Assembly: GCF_010111755.1 (NCBI RefSeq)
Contig: NC_088956.1
Span: 558,001 to 622,000, forward strand
Source: Nakaseomyces glabratus
Lineage: Eukaryota > Ascomycota > Saccharomycetes > Saccharomycetales > Saccharomycetaceae
Length of the DNA: 64,000 nucleotides
Reading direction: 5' to 3'
Shown here piece by piece: positions 18,978 to 29,277 of this stretch (position 1 is its first letter; each line of letters opens with the position of its first letter). Below the pieces are notes generated by a model that saw only the letters and a program-made list of their open reading frames with translations, was not told the origin of the DNA and did not search any database. The position numbers and the translations under genes were made by a program.

Positions 18978-20441
18978 ATGACAACCGATGCACGCAATGG
19001 AGGTAAAAGACCAATGGGTAGGAACAGATCTAACTCGCGAAGCAGTGGATCTCGATCTGTAATGGATATTGATGAACTGTCAGTACCGACCTTCATTCCA
19101 AGTGGGAACCGTAAGGCACAAACAGCAATCAATCACCATGAGCTACATGAAACAGTAACACCTGAGACTTTGGTTAAATCTCCGGGCAAGACTCACATTC
19201 TAGTACTAAAGTCTCTAAATGAAACTTTTGAGACCAAATTCCTGGTTATTCCTTATCAACCAGATGGTTTAAAACTGGGCAGACCTGTGGCATCGGGCGG
19301 TGGGAAACTAAGTAGCGCTGTAACACAGATTCGTTCTGACAACGGTAATTTCGATTCGAGGGTTCTTTCAAGAAATCACGCTTTATTGAGTTGTGATGCA
19401 GAGACTGGCAAGATATATATACGTGACCTAAAGTCAAGCAACGGCACTTTTGTTAATGGGAATAGAATTGATCAAACGAATGTGGAACTACATGTTGGAG
19501 ATACAATCGATTTAGGTACAGATATCGATACCAAGATGGAACATAGGAAAATAAGTGCAATTGTTGAGGATATTTCAATAATACCTTTAGTAAATGGCTA
19601 TAAGGATACCAATACTACCAACGTAGAGACCAAAACCGTCGCAACAAACCTACCTAAAACTATAGATCACACAATCCATAATCAACAACAGCCAACATTA
19701 TCAAACAAAAGTATCGGTGATAATAATTTTAACTTACCACCCGAGTCGGCTGTTTCTACTGTCACAGCCCAAAGAGCTGCTTTCGAAGCAGCTATGTTCG
19801 GTAATGTTCTTCATAGTGACTTAGATGATAACATTCTTGGTGTTCAAACTGAAATTTTGAGTGGAATTTTTGTAAATAACTCTGCCGGTACAAGCCCCAA
19901 CCTATTAAATACTATAAAAACGCTTTCAACTGAGCTAGCGTTGGAGAAACAAGAAACACAAAAGCTAACTGCTATGCAGAACTTCCTAGTGAACTACACT
20001 TCCAAATTAGATGAAATAAAGAAAGTAATGGACCAGAATAATGTGAAATATTTGGCAAAACTTCAAGAATCCCTAAGACAAAGTTTGTCTGAAACGCACA
20101 ATAGAGTTATAAATGAACGTTTAGATCGCAGGAAAAAATTGGAGGAAGGAAATGAATCGTTTAAGCAAGAAAGGGATAAAGAGATTAAAGAGAAGCAGGA
20201 ATTATTGAATAAGTTGAAGGATGAATTAAGTGCTGCTCAATTAAATTTAGAACAAGAAAAAAAACGAACCAAGGTACTCATGGAGAAGAAATCTGCTTTA
20301 ACATCTAAAAAGGATTTGCTAAACGGTAAAACGAGATCTCCAAGCTCAATCAAGAGCAACGATCTATCATCAAATAAAGTCTTGATTACTGCTGCAATTA
20401 CAGTAGTAGTCATTGCTGCTGTTGCAAAATGGAAAAGCTAA
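18978..20441 (+). CDS. VPS64: FHA-domain, tail-anchored FAR/STRIPAK-type protein
   Basis: Vps64 (Far9) belongs to the Far complex that maintains pheromone-induced G1 arrest and resembles animal SLMAP in STRIPAK. It also affects vacuolar sorting. In this 487-residue product an FHA domain covers about residues 95-185, with GRP (101-103), SRNH (131-134) and SSNGTF (153-158). A charged coiled coil covers about 335-440, and a single C-terminal hydrophobic segment (468-483) serves as tail anchor. S. cerevisiae Vps64 is longer (604). The start is the first ATG, giving MTTDARNGG. Position matches YDR200C. Confidence 0.92.
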   Translation: MTTDARNGGKRPMGRNRSNSRSSGSRSVMDIDELSVPTFIPSGNRKAQTAINHHELHETVTPETLVKSPGKTHILVLKSLNETFETKFLVIPYQPDGLKLGRPVASGGGKLSSAVTQIRSDNGNFDSRVLSRNHALLSCDAETGKIYIRDLKSSNGTFVNGNRIDQTNVELHVGDTIDLGTDIDTKMEHRKISAIVEDISIIPLVNGYKDTNTTNVETKTVATNLPKTIDHTIHNQQQPTLSNKSIGDNNFNLPPESAVSTVTAQRAAFEAAMFGNVLHSDLDDNILGVQTEILSGIFVNNSAGTSPNLLNTIKTLSTELALEKQETQKLTAMQNFLVNYTSKLDEIKKVMDQNNVKYLAKLQESLRQSLSETHNRVINERLDRRKKLEEGNESFKQERDKEIKEKQELLNKLKDELSAAQLNLEQEKKRTKVLMEKKSALTSKKDLLNGKTRSPSSIKSNDLSSNKVLITAAITVVVIAAVAKWKS

Positions 20442-20721
20442 GAAGACCTGCTATTCACCCACCAACGAATACATTTCAAATACATGTCTCATCAATGAGA
20501 AGTATCGTTGTACGGTTATTTACTGGGACAAGCTATTTCAATTTTTAGCATTTCATGAGTTGAAAAAGAATGAGCAATTGAAATCATGCGATGAGGTGGA
20601 TCACAATAATCTCTCGAAAATTGATATATGTTCTTTTAATTGTGTTTTTTTAATCCAACAAACATAAGGTCAATCATTCACTATCGTTAAAATAAAGCTA
20701 GCTGACAATTTATTTGCCCAA

Positions 20722-22131
20722 ATGGATGACAAAATTTCATCACTGTTGGAGTGGCTACGTCAGGATGATGAATTCTATCTAAACGAATGTGTTGAAATCA
20801 AAGACACTGTTCAATCTGGTAGGGGTGTTTATTTAGATTGTGGAGAATTAAAACTGAATACGCCAATTGTGTCAATTCCCGGTGACTACCAATTAAATAA
20901 AGTGTCTGTTTTAAGCCACATATCACATTTCAACAATGCGATCCAAGGTAGTATCGGCAACACACCTATAAAGGATGCATCTGACTATTATAACCAAACT
21001 AATGATGATGATCCAAGATATAAGGCTTACAAGCTTTTGACCACTAGCTTTCTTGAGAAACTGAGCTCATTTCAATTGCTTTCAATGTATATCCTAGCAG
21101 AATGGTTCCTTCTTCCCCATTGGTCTAATGGCAAAATTACCTCGTTCTGGAAACCTTTTTTTGAATGCTGGCCTACAAATGAGGAACTCTCAACAATACC
21201 AACAATTTGGGCATTGTCAGATAACCCGTTAACTAAGGAACTGTTAAATCATCTTCCAGAAACATCCAAAACCCACGTAAATAGAATCAGCACATTAGTT
21301 TCCAAGGATTGGGAAGTGCTTCAAAACATCTTTGAGGTGTGGAGCACATTACATGCGTGTCCTACAAATGACAATATGTATGGGATGGACGAAATATTTA
21401 ATTTCTTTCTGAGAATATATTTCACAATTAACTCTAGATGCTTATACGCTGAAATTCCTGGAAATGGAGACGATACAGCAAGTAATTTTACACTTGTTCC
21501 TTATGTTGATTTTTTCAACCACACTGTTGACCCTGATGTTCATTGTTACCCAAGAGTAAAGTATATGAAAAAAGGTAAATGTGGTATTGGAAAATTTGAG
21601 ATATATTGTGGTCGATATTCTTACAAAGATCTCGATGAACAGCTTTATTTGAACTATGGCGCACATTCGAATGATTTTCTGCTAAACGAATACGGGTTTC
21701 TGATATCAAATAATCATTGGAACAATCTTGATATATCAAAAGAACTGAAATGTATTTTAGCAAAAAGTCCGGAAACCGTTGCATTTTTGAAAGAATGGGA
21801 TTACTGGGACGATTACACCATTTCTGTTGAGGATATCAGTTATAGAATTATCATAGCACTTAGCCACTTAACCACAAGAGATAACAGAAAAGTGACCAAC
21901 TTAATAAACGGGTATATGTCTGAAGACTATTTCAGAAAGGAGAATTATAGAATATTAAAAAATTTACTCGAACAACTTAAGTTAAATTCAATTAGTAAAA
22001 TAACCCAATTGAATAAGCTGACCCCGTATGATGACTTGACTACGCTATATGTTTGGAATATAGCTAATCTTTATGAGGATGAGATCGAGATAATAAATAC
22101 AATTATCACATCAATAAGTCCTGGTTATTAA
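20722..22131 (+). CDS. RKM2: SET-domain ribosomal protein lysine methyltransferase
   Basis: Rkm2 trimethylates a lysine of ribosomal protein Rpl12. The 469-residue product is near the 479 of S. cerevisiae. It has the split SET layout of the RKM/SETD group: an N-terminal GRGVY segment that opens SET (about residue 34), then DFFNHTVDPDV (about 262-272, the NHxxD-like element). Then comes YGAHSNDFLLNEYGF (about 311-325), which forms the SAM pocket and catalytic Tyr. The gene converges with CBS2 and matches YDR198C. Confidence 0.93.
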   Translation: MDDKISSLLEWLRQDDEFYLNECVEIKDTVQSGRGVYLDCGELKLNTPIVSIPGDYQLNKVSVLSHISHFNNAIQGSIGNTPIKDASDYYNQTNDDDPRYKAYKLLTTSFLEKLSSFQLLSMYILAEWFLLPHWSNGKITSFWKPFFECWPTNEELSTIPTIWALSDNPLTKELLNHLPETSKTHVNRISTLVSKDWEVLQNIFEVWSTLHACPTNDNMYGMDEIFNFFLRIYFTINSRCLYAEIPGNGDDTASNFTLVPYVDFFNHTVDPDVHCYPRVKYMKKGKCGIGKFEIYCGRYSYKDLDEQLYLNYGAHSNDFLLNEYGFLISNNHWNNLDISKELKCILAKSPETVAFLKEWDYWDDYTISVEDISYRIIIALSHLTTRDNRKVTNLINGYMSEDYFRKENYRILKNLLEQLKLNSISKITQLNKLTPYDDLTTLYVWNIANLYEDEIEIINTIITSISPGY

Positions 22132-22283
22132 ATTTTCTATAACTATGATATCGATAATGTTAATAATTAATTAAGGATAATAAGTAATGAAGTTTTCACT
22201 AAATGCATTTAAATTTATATTCTATATTGGTGATTATTATATACAAGAATGGAAATCCCAATATTGTCTTCTGAGCCAGTCGT

Positions 22284-23405
22284 CTATGATCTGAGTTTTG
22301 TTGATAGGTGCCTATTCTTGTGTGCCAAAACCTTTCCCTTTATTAGTCTACTTATTAAATCAACATGACTAAATTTTAATTCCAGTTTATGACTCAAATA
22401 GCTCATGTATATTACATTTTCCAAAATGTCTTTATTTGCAAACCTTTGATAATTTTCATAAAACTCACTGGGTTCATGTGATTTATTAATCTTGTCTTTT
22501 ATTAGGCCTAGTATACGTTGATCATCGAATATAATAGTTGAATTTTCAAACGCCTCAATGAAGCCAAATTGAGACTTAAGAATTTTCAGCTTTTCCCAAA
22601 CTAGTAGGTTTGTCAGATGAATAGCCTCCTTAATATCTTTCAACTCTTTTATAAAAGAACAATCAAACAGCAAACAAAGTGCTTCTATTGTATTATCTAC
22701 GAGCTCGCGCTCGCAATAATTAGTAAACATTTCCTGAAAAGAAACCTGCTCGGTTTGGATACCTACTGTTGCAGTTGGATAATGCAGATTAATCTGATTC
22801 ATCAGTGAGTTAATTGAATTTTGACTATTCTCAATCGAATCATTCTCATTGGCCCATAGTGTTTCTGGAAGATGTGAATATTTTATCTTAATATCATTAT
22901 TATTTACTCTTACATCGAATTCTTCATTTCCAATTTCAACACCAGCTTTGTTTGCAACTCCAATAGTAACCTTCGGTCTCTCTCTCCAAATCTTGAATTC
23001 TTTATTGCGTTTCTTCTCCAATACTAAACCAAGGGTAAATAACGAGGGATTCAGTAGCAACAATTCAGTAGACGGTACTATAGCACTTTCATATTTTCTC
23101 ATAATGGAGTTGGTATACCTCCAATCCCCACCACCTATCACTAAATTCTCGAAAGGTGCTATATCTCCATTAGCGTATCGTGGCACTGAATAGCCCGCCA
23201 TCAGTTGCAATCTATCAAGCATTAAACTTGAACGATATAAAGATATCTGAGACTCATGATTCATGAACCGTTTCAACTTTAATTGATCAACCATCAACAT
23301 CACAACATTTGGTATTTTACCTTGCCCCGGTAATCTCGCAATCCCATACCCAACGAGTGTGGCCAACGGTGACCCTGCAAAGTACACTCTCGGCACACTA
23401 CTCAT
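22284..23405 (-). CDS. CBS2: Mitochondrial translational activator of COB mRNA
   Basis: Cbs2 binds the 5' leader of mitochondrial cytochrome b mRNA and the mitoribosome to promote its translation. The 373 residues compare with 389 in S. cerevisiae. No catalytic motif is expected or seen. The assignment depends on length, position between RKM2 and CAB5 (YDR197W) and overall character, so it is less certain than the enzyme calls. Its promoter is shared with CAB5 and carries a PAC motif. Confidence 0.85.
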   Translation of the reverse strand: MSSVPRVYFAGSPLATLVGYGIARLPGQGKIPNVVMLMVDQLKLKRFMNHESQISLYRSSLMLDRLQLMAGYSVPRYANGDIAPFENLVIGGGDWRYTNSIMRKYESAIVPSTELLLLNPSLFTLGLVLEKKRNKEFKIWRERPKVTIGVANKAGVEIGNEEFDVRVNNNDIKIKYSHLPETLWANENDSIENSQNSINSLMNQINLHYPTATVGIQTEQVSFQEMFTNYCERELVDNTIEALCLLFDCSFIKELKDIKEAIHLTNLLVWEKLKILKSQFGFIEAFENSTIIFDDQRILGLIKDKINKSHEPSEFYENYQRFANKDILENVIYMSYLSHKLELKFSHVDLISRLIKGKVLAHKNRHLSTKLRS

Positions 23406-23545
23406 TAAACAGAAGCCTATTGTTGTTATAACGAATCTTTTGACTTTATAGTGCTGTTTATAATAATAGTTCTTTTTTTATTGATTTTAGACATTTGAGT
23501 CTTCTGTAACTCGGTCAAGTCAAGTCGATAAAACACTGAAAAAGA

Positions 23546-23555
23546 GCGATGAGCT
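23546..23555 (+). promoter_or_regulatory. PAC motif in CBS2/CAB5 promoter
   Basis: GCGATGAGCT is an exact PAC match between the divergent CBS2 and CAB5 genes. The sequence just downstream repeats GAGCTACA twice. Confidence 0.55.
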
Positions 23556-23674
23556 ACAAGAGCTACAACTCTCAAAAACTGTAACAACGCAATTACATAG
23601 GTAGGAATAAATACTTTTTTGATATAGGTATCAACCACCAGTAAGATAAACTTGGAATAACAAACATTACACAA

Positions 23675-24394
23675 ATGCTGATTTTGGGCTTAACAGGTGG
23701 TATAGCTTGCGGTAAGAGTACTGTATCTAGGAGACTCAAAGAGCACTACAAGTATCCGATAATCGATGCTGATCAGATAGCCAGAGATGTTGTAGAACCA
23801 GGTCAAAGTGCATACAATGAAATTATTCAATATTTCAATGATAAGATCACTGGGTTGACTGATGAAGATGGTAAACTTAATCGAGCAGCACTCGGGAAAT
23901 GGGTGTTTGCGCATAAGGATGACCTACAAGTTCTCAATAATATAACACATCCTGCAATCAGAAAACGTATATTTAAAGACATACTATACTACTACGTTAT
24001 GGGATATAAAGTTTGTGTGCTTGATGTTCCGCTATTATTTGAATCCCACATGGATAACATATGCGGAGTAAGTGTTGCAGTGACCAGTACAATGGCCCAT
24101 CAATTAGAAAGGCTAATGGTGAGAAATCCTGAACTTACCAATGAAGATGCTCAAAATAGGATCAAATCGCAAATGTCAATGGCAGAACGAGTTAAAAGGG
24201 CTGATTATGTGATCGAAAATGATGGTACATTGAGCGATCTTTATGGTCAGTTGGACAATTTAATATTGAGAATCGAGCCAACTACAATACGTACATTGAT
24301 AGAATATTTCCCACCTTTAGGAGCAGTTAGCGCAACAGCTGTTTATCTAACTAAGAGATGGCGTGCAAAGAATCAAGTAAAATCAGATGTATAA
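23675..24394 (+). CDS. CAB5: Dephospho-CoA kinase
   Basis: Cab5 phosphorylates the ribose 3'-hydroxyl of dephospho-CoA, the last step of coenzyme A synthesis. The 239 residues match the 241 of S. cerevisiae. The P-loop GGIACGKST lies at residues 8-16, followed by the nucleotide-kinase elements DADQIARDVV and LDVPLLFE. The LID region RNPELTNEDAQNRIKSQ also fits. The C-terminus carries a hydrophobic stretch (YFPPLGAVSATAVYL) as in yeast Cab5, which may help membrane association. Position matches YDR196C. Confidence 0.96.
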   Translation: MLILGLTGGIACGKSTVSRRLKEHYKYPIIDADQIARDVVEPGQSAYNEIIQYFNDKITGLTDEDGKLNRAALGKWVFAHKDDLQVLNNITHPAIRKRIFKDILYYYVMGYKVCVLDVPLLFESHMDNICGVSVAVTSTMAHQLERLMVRNPELTNEDAQNRIKSQMSMAERVKRADYVIENDGTLSDLYGQLDNLILRIEPTTIRTLIEYFPPLGAVSATAVYLTKRWRAKNQVKSDV

Positions 24395-24567
24395 ATTTTG
24401 AGAATAATCATTAACGCCAACAAATCTAAAGAAGTTGAAACAGAAACAACAAACATACACTTTTGGAAAGTACCGACAGCATTGAACTGTAAGGCTTGAA
24501 GGGCTATAGCTACCAATCCCAAACATACTCGAATAATTTTACAAAATAATACCTCTTTGCTATACAT
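24373..24567 (-). CDS. Candidate small two-span membrane protein (doubtful)
   Basis: A 64-codon ATG-initiated frame lies opposite the CAB5-MSS116 gap and its stop overlaps the CAB5 3' end by 22 bases. The product has two hydrophobic stretches (around IIRVCLGLVAIALQAL and FVVSVSTSLDLLALMIIL) and a short polar end. By slot and strand it sits where S. cerevisiae has the small ORF YDR194W-A and REF2, but I cannot claim sequence likeness. It may be a chance ORF in the MSS116 promoter. Confidence 0.2.
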   Translation of the reverse strand: MYSKEVLFCKIIRVCLGLVAIALQALQFNAVGTFQKCMFVVSVSTSLDLLALMIILKIYTSDFT

Positions 24568-24780
24568 ATAATATATCACGACAATGTAAAAACTTCTCTT
24601 CAGAATTCTCGAGAGGGCGGATCGCAAGATGACTTCTGGCACACAACAGTAATAGTTGCAGAATCGGTAGTAGTATATAGGTCTTCGAAAATATTTCAAC
24701 AGGTTACATCCTCACTTGATCTTATACTTGAAGAGTTTACAGTAATCACACTAAGACTAGAATTAAAAAAAAACAGTGCT
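24395..24780. promoter_or_regulatory. MSS116 upstream region; REF2 absent
   Basis: This gap is the MSS116 promoter. S. cerevisiae has REF2 (YDR195W) here on the opposite strand; no trace of a protein of that size remains. A short minus-strand ORF is listed separately. Confidence 0.6.
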
Positions 24781-26781
24781 ATGTTGAGACACTGTTCTTT
24801 GGGACTAGTTACCACACAAATATCGGCTATTGCGCCGTTACGATTAGTGGGATCGCCTCTATTTTGTAGGTCATATCAGGATTTTGCTGGTAGAGATAGA
24901 AGATCTTCACGTTCCAGGGAGGATAAGCCATATAATTCCCGTACTCGTCGGTTTGATGACGAAGGCTCTTCCAATTATTCCAGCTCGAGAGATGATTATC
25001 GAGGTCAGAACACCTATGGTTTCAGAGGAAAAGCTCCCAGAAAGAATTTTAGTTCGAGAGACAACTATAGCTCCAGAGACAACTTTAGATCAAGCAATGG
25101 ATTTCAAGAAAGAGGTTACAAGAATAAGTTTTCAAAGAACACCAAGAGCTATAGTAAAGGCGGTAACACATCTGGATCATTTATCCCAGAGGGTAAAATG
25201 GCCAAAATGACACACATCGGAAAGAGTGACAGTGATATTGTGGTAACCTTGGAATCTCTACTTGAAAAGAATGTTATTTCTAGAGATCTTTATGACAGTA
25301 TTTCCAGAATGGGTTTTGAACAACTTACACCAGTTCAACAAAAGACTATTGAACCGATCATTACTAATAGTGATAGTGACATCATTGCTCGAGCCAAGAC
25401 TGGTACTGGTAAGACATTTGCGTTCTTACTACCAATCTTTCAACATTTACTTAATACCAAGATCGACTCCCAAAATAAGGTAAAATCTGTAATTGTTGCT
25501 CCAACAAGGGATTTGGCATTGCAAATTGAAGATGAAGTTAGGAAAATTCATTCAAAGAATAGGAAATTAAAAGCTTTCGAATGTGTATCTTTGGTTGGTG
25601 GTACTAACTTTGACAGATCAATCAGATACATTGAAAAAGTTAGTCCAAGCATTGTTATTGGTACACCAGGTAGATTAATCGATGTGATGGAGAAATTTGG
25701 TAATAAGTTCTTCAAAGATGTCGATTTCAAAGTATTAGACGAGGCTGATAGACTGCTTGAAATAGGTTTTAAAGAGGACTTGTCATACATAAATAAGATG
25801 CTAAACACACTCAATACCAACTCAACAGAACATATCAGAACTCTCTTATTTTCGGCTACTCTGGATCATAAAGTTCAAAGTCTTTCTAATGACATTATGA
25901 ACAAAGAGGAGTGCCTATATATTGATACTATAGATGAAAATGAACCTCAAGCTCATGAAAAGATTGACCAAACCCTGGTTGTTGGTGAGACTTTTGCCGA
26001 CAATTTATACGCTGCTATCGAACATATCAGGGAATTTGGAACTAAAACTCCTAATTACAAAAGTATCCTTTTCCTTCCAACAGTTAAATTTACCAAATTT
26101 ATGGCTACTATTCTGAAGAGACAGGTAAAACTACCAATTTATGAATTCCACGGACAGATTGATCAGAAGAAACGTACTAGAATTGTCAATGAGTTCAAGA
26201 CCATGAAAAAGGGATTACTTGTTTGTACTGATGTTGGGGCTCGTGGTATGGATTTCCCAAATATTACTGAAGTTCTACAAATTGGTTTACCTTCGGAGAT
26301 TCCAAATTATATTCACAGAATTGGTAGAACAGCCCGTAGTGGAAAAGAGGGTTCTTCAGTAACGTTTATCTCTAAAGAAGAGCTTCCATTTTTTGAAATT
26401 CTAGAAGACAAACATAACGTGACCATCAAGAACATTAGAAAATTCGAGGCTCAACCACATGTGATGGCAGACTTATCATTGAGATTGCATGTCAGTGAGG
26501 ATGAATTGCAAGAAATTATATTGAGTGTTATATCATTCTACCGTGCTTGCCTAAAAGACTATGGTATCAATTACAAGAACATGCTTCCTCAAATTGCTCA
26601 CACCTATGGTACACTACTACAAAATGAAGACAAAAGAATACCGCTTGCCGGCAACCATATCTTAAATAGATTGGGAATGGATAGAGATCCAATTGCCACA
26701 AAAATGTTTCAAATAGATGAAATGCCAAATCAATATAACAGAAGAGGCCCAAGATCTAATTACAACAGAAGAAGATTCTAA
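24781..26781 (+). CDS. MSS116: Mitochondrial DEAD-box RNA helicase
   Basis: Mss116 is an ATP-dependent RNA chaperone needed for group I and II intron splicing and for translation in mitochondria. The 666 residues equal the usual length (664). A mitochondrial presequence is followed by an Arg/Ser-rich stretch (about 38-125). Then come motif I AKTGTGKT (205-212), PTRDLA (241-246), motif II DEAD (320-323), motif III SAT (358-360) and the late motif HRIGRTARSG. A basic Arg/Asn tail closes the protein. Position next to CAB5 and NUP42 matches YDR194C. Confidence 0.97.
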   Translation: MLRHCSLGLVTTQISAIAPLRLVGSPLFCRSYQDFAGRDRRSSRSREDKPYNSRTRRFDDEGSSNYSSSRDDYRGQNTYGFRGKAPRKNFSSRDNYSSRDNFRSSNGFQERGYKNKFSKNTKSYSKGGNTSGSFIPEGKMAKMTHIGKSDSDIVVTLESLLEKNVISRDLYDSISRMGFEQLTPVQQKTIEPIITNSDSDIIARAKTGTGKTFAFLLPIFQHLLNTKIDSQNKVKSVIVAPTRDLALQIEDEVRKIHSKNRKLKAFECVSLVGGTNFDRSIRYIEKVSPSIVIGTPGRLIDVMEKFGNKFFKDVDFKVLDEADRLLEIGFKEDLSYINKMLNTLNTNSTEHIRTLLFSATLDHKVQSLSNDIMNKEECLYIDTIDENEPQAHEKIDQTLVVGETFADNLYAAIEHIREFGTKTPNYKSILFLPTVKFTKFMATILKRQVKLPIYEFHGQIDQKKRTRIVNEFKTMKKGLLVCTDVGARGMDFPNITEVLQIGLPSEIPNYIHRIGRTARSGKEGSSVTFISKEELPFFEILEDKHNVTIKNIRKFEAQPHVMADLSLRLHVSEDELQEIILSVISFYRACLKDYGINYKNMLPQIAHTYGTLLQNEDKRIPLAGNHILNRLGMDRDPIATKMFQIDEMPNQYNRRGPRSNYNRRRF

Positions 26782-27337
26782 ACGAGTTATGTTGTAGCTA
26801 TAAATTCAAGCTTTGCCAATGCCAAAGAACCCAGTTAAATTATCCTGTAAATCATTTGCATGTTACGACTTAAATTAATGATAGAATTTTTTACAAATTG
26901 CCCATATAAAAAAGAATAATGACATTCTGCTTATTCTTGATCTTGTAAATAGGGCATCTACCATATAAAAAGTGGTATTTTTTCTTTGCATCTTATAGTT
27001 TAATTATTTTGTTTTTAAAATTATTTATTAGTTTCAAGTACACACACATTTCTTAGAATAATACTAATTCTCTTTTCTACTGGCCTTGTACTTCTTAGTT
27101 GAAGTGACTTACATCACCTTTTTTACAGTTATTGTTGTACATACATATCCCATCTTCCATCTTTTTTACGTTCGGTAGTTTCTTGATTTTCCTGCTGGAG
27201 AAAAAGTCACTTAGAGACACTTTTTGAAAGTCATCTCACTGTTTTAACTTATAATATATGTATAAAAACTTTCAGAGTTCTTACAGCTTGAGAATACAAT
27301 TGAATAACGAAAGTACTACTAAACTGAAAGAGATATA
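26782..27337. promoter_or_regulatory. MSS116 3' flank and NUP42 promoter
   Basis: An AT-rich gap between two plus-strand genes. An inverted repeat AAAAAGT (27201-27207) with ACTTTTT (27219-27225) is present about 110 bp before NUP42. No gene is supported. Confidence 0.5.
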
Positions 27338-29170
27338 ATGTCATATACGTCTAGAACACCGTGTAAATTCTTCCAGCAAGGGAATTGTAGGAGAGGTAAC
27401 TCATGCAAGTTCGGCCATTTTCTAGCGAATGACAACAATAGAACTACCAGTAATGATGATCCATATAAATCATTCATCAGTCCAACCTCTATAGATAAAC
27501 ACAAGAAACAGATATTAGACGATATGGCTGACGCTGCCAGCTATGCACTTACACCGTTGACATCAGCCTACAGTCTTGCTGATCCATGCGCTGTCAACCT
27601 TATACAGGCAAGAGATATTTCCCTCGAAGAACTGAGATTCAAGTACCTACAAGCACAAAAAGCAGGTCAATTAGACCAATATACCGCAGAGGTCCAAGCT
27701 AGGAACTCTGATATACAGGTTTGTATGCAAGAGGTCAAGTCGCATCCTGATATCGCTGTACGGTTTCTTCAGAAATGTACTCAGGATATAAAAGAGCTTG
27801 GGCATCGCACAATACAACAGGACTTTATTAAATTCCCAGTTGGATCACAAAACCAGGCTTCTAGCTTGAATAAAACTGGTAATTTTAACAACACTACAAC
27901 TGGAATGTTTGGCGTATCGGGGTTTTCTGGTACTGGTCCAGCAGCTGGTGCTGGCACTTCTTCAGGTCTGGGTAATGGCCTCAATATGACCAGCAGTGCT
28001 TTTGGCAAACCTGCATTTGGAAATACTGCTACAAGTAGTGGTGGAGGATTTGGTTCGTCGTCATTTGGTTCATCAGCTTTTGGTGCACCTGCATTTGGAT
28101 CAGGCTCTACAGGATCAGGGTTTGGATCATTGACCGCAGGAAATCAAAGCAACGGGGCATCCGGAGCCTCGGGTACTGCATTTGGTAAGCCTGCATTTGG
28201 TAGTGTGGGACAAGCAGCATTTGGTCAAACAGTTCAGGCCAATACCAACCAATCACCTTTTGGAAGTATTTCCAATACTTCTGGGAATAGTATACCGAAC
28301 TCATCACCATTCGGTGCTCTAGGTGCTGGAACAAATAATGTGAGTAATCCGTTTAGTGGAAAGCAGAGCACAGCATTCGGCTCACCAGCATTTGGATCAA
28401 CTCAAAATAACGCAAGCAATACACAGAATACAGCAACAGGCTCAATGTTTGGTGCACCAGCATTTGGAAGCTCTCCATTTGCTTCATCACAAAATAACGG
28501 CCAAACTACATCCCCATTTGGCTCTTTGAAGAATCAGAGCTCTAATAATAATAATAACTCATTTGGAAGCCAGCCCAATCAAAACTCTATCGCCGGAACT
28601 TCAACAACTACATTCGGTTCATCCCCAAATAATATATCCAATCCATTTAGCAGTAATAATAATAAAAGTACTGCTTTTGGAAATATCGGAACTGGTACAA
28701 ATACAGCAAATAATGCTTTTGGAACAGCTACCCCTGGTAATAATGTTTCCACAAATCAACAGACTCCTTTTGGAAGTTCTGCATTTAACAACGCTAACAC
28801 AAACACTAATAAACCGGCCTTTGGGTCTAGTGGTTCGAATGCTCAATCATCACCGTTTGGTACAACAAATTCAATACAATCTAATAATTCCAGCGGGCCA
28901 TTTGGAAATCCTTCAGCTGTCCAAGGTAATTCGTTTGATTCACCATTTGCAAATTCAGCTACTGCCAATCAGAGTATAGCTTCAAGTTCTCAATTTTCTC
29001 AAAACTCAAATCAAAACTCTGGTAATTTCTTTCAAGGCTCTGTGGAGAAAGAGGATCAACCTCCTGATATTTCTGAATTAGCGAAGGGAACTGTGGATAC
29101 ATTTAAGGCTGCCCAGTTTGTGTTGGGACAGGTACCGGACATACCTCCTCCTATGACATTAATAAATTAA
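27338..29170 (+). CDS. NUP42: FG nucleoporin with CCCH zinc finger
   Basis: Nup42 (Rip1) sits on the cytoplasmic face of the nuclear pore and works with Gle1 and Dbp5 in mRNA export. An N-terminal CCCH finger is clear as C9-x7-C17-x5-C23-x3-H27. The centre is a disordered Ser/Asn/Gly region with about 26 FG dipeptides, many in PAFGS or SPFGS context. The last 45 residues (PPDISELAKGTVDTFKAAQF to the end) are the conserved Gle1-binding tail. At 610 residues it is much longer than the 430-residue S. cerevisiae protein, the extra length lying in the FG region. Position matches YDR192C. Confidence 0.95.
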   Translation: MSYTSRTPCKFFQQGNCRRGNSCKFGHFLANDNNRTTSNDDPYKSFISPTSIDKHKKQILDDMADAASYALTPLTSAYSLADPCAVNLIQARDISLEELRFKYLQAQKAGQLDQYTAEVQARNSDIQVCMQEVKSHPDIAVRFLQKCTQDIKELGHRTIQQDFIKFPVGSQNQASSLNKTGNFNNTTTGMFGVSGFSGTGPAAGAGTSSGLGNGLNMTSSAFGKPAFGNTATSSGGGFGSSSFGSSAFGAPAFGSGSTGSGFGSLTAGNQSNGASGASGTAFGKPAFGSVGQAAFGQTVQANTNQSPFGSISNTSGNSIPNSSPFGALGAGTNNVSNPFSGKQSTAFGSPAFGSTQNNASNTQNTATGSMFGAPAFGSSPFASSQNNGQTTSPFGSLKNQSSNNNNNSFGSQPNQNSIAGTSTTTFGSSPNNISNPFSSNNNKSTAFGNIGTGTNTANNAFGTATPGNNVSTNQQTPFGSSAFNNANTNTNKPAFGSSGSNAQSSPFGTTNSIQSNNSSGPFGNPSAVQGNSFDSPFANSATANQSIASSSQFSQNSNQNSGNFFQGSVEKEDQPPDISELAKGTVDTFKAAQFVLGQVPDIPPPMTLIN

Positions 29171-29277
29171 CTTTGTCTATTGTTAGCATTAACCTCTTTA
29201 TATTACATTAATTCATTAATTGAGTGCATTTCTATGTTTATGTTATTTTGTAATGATACAGAGTAGGATACATAATA

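Noticed and set aside
24568..24699. Longer 108-codon version of the minus-strand ORF beside CAB5
   Set aside because: The extra part begins at TTG and runs through the MSS116 promoter; only the ATG form at 24567 is worth considering.
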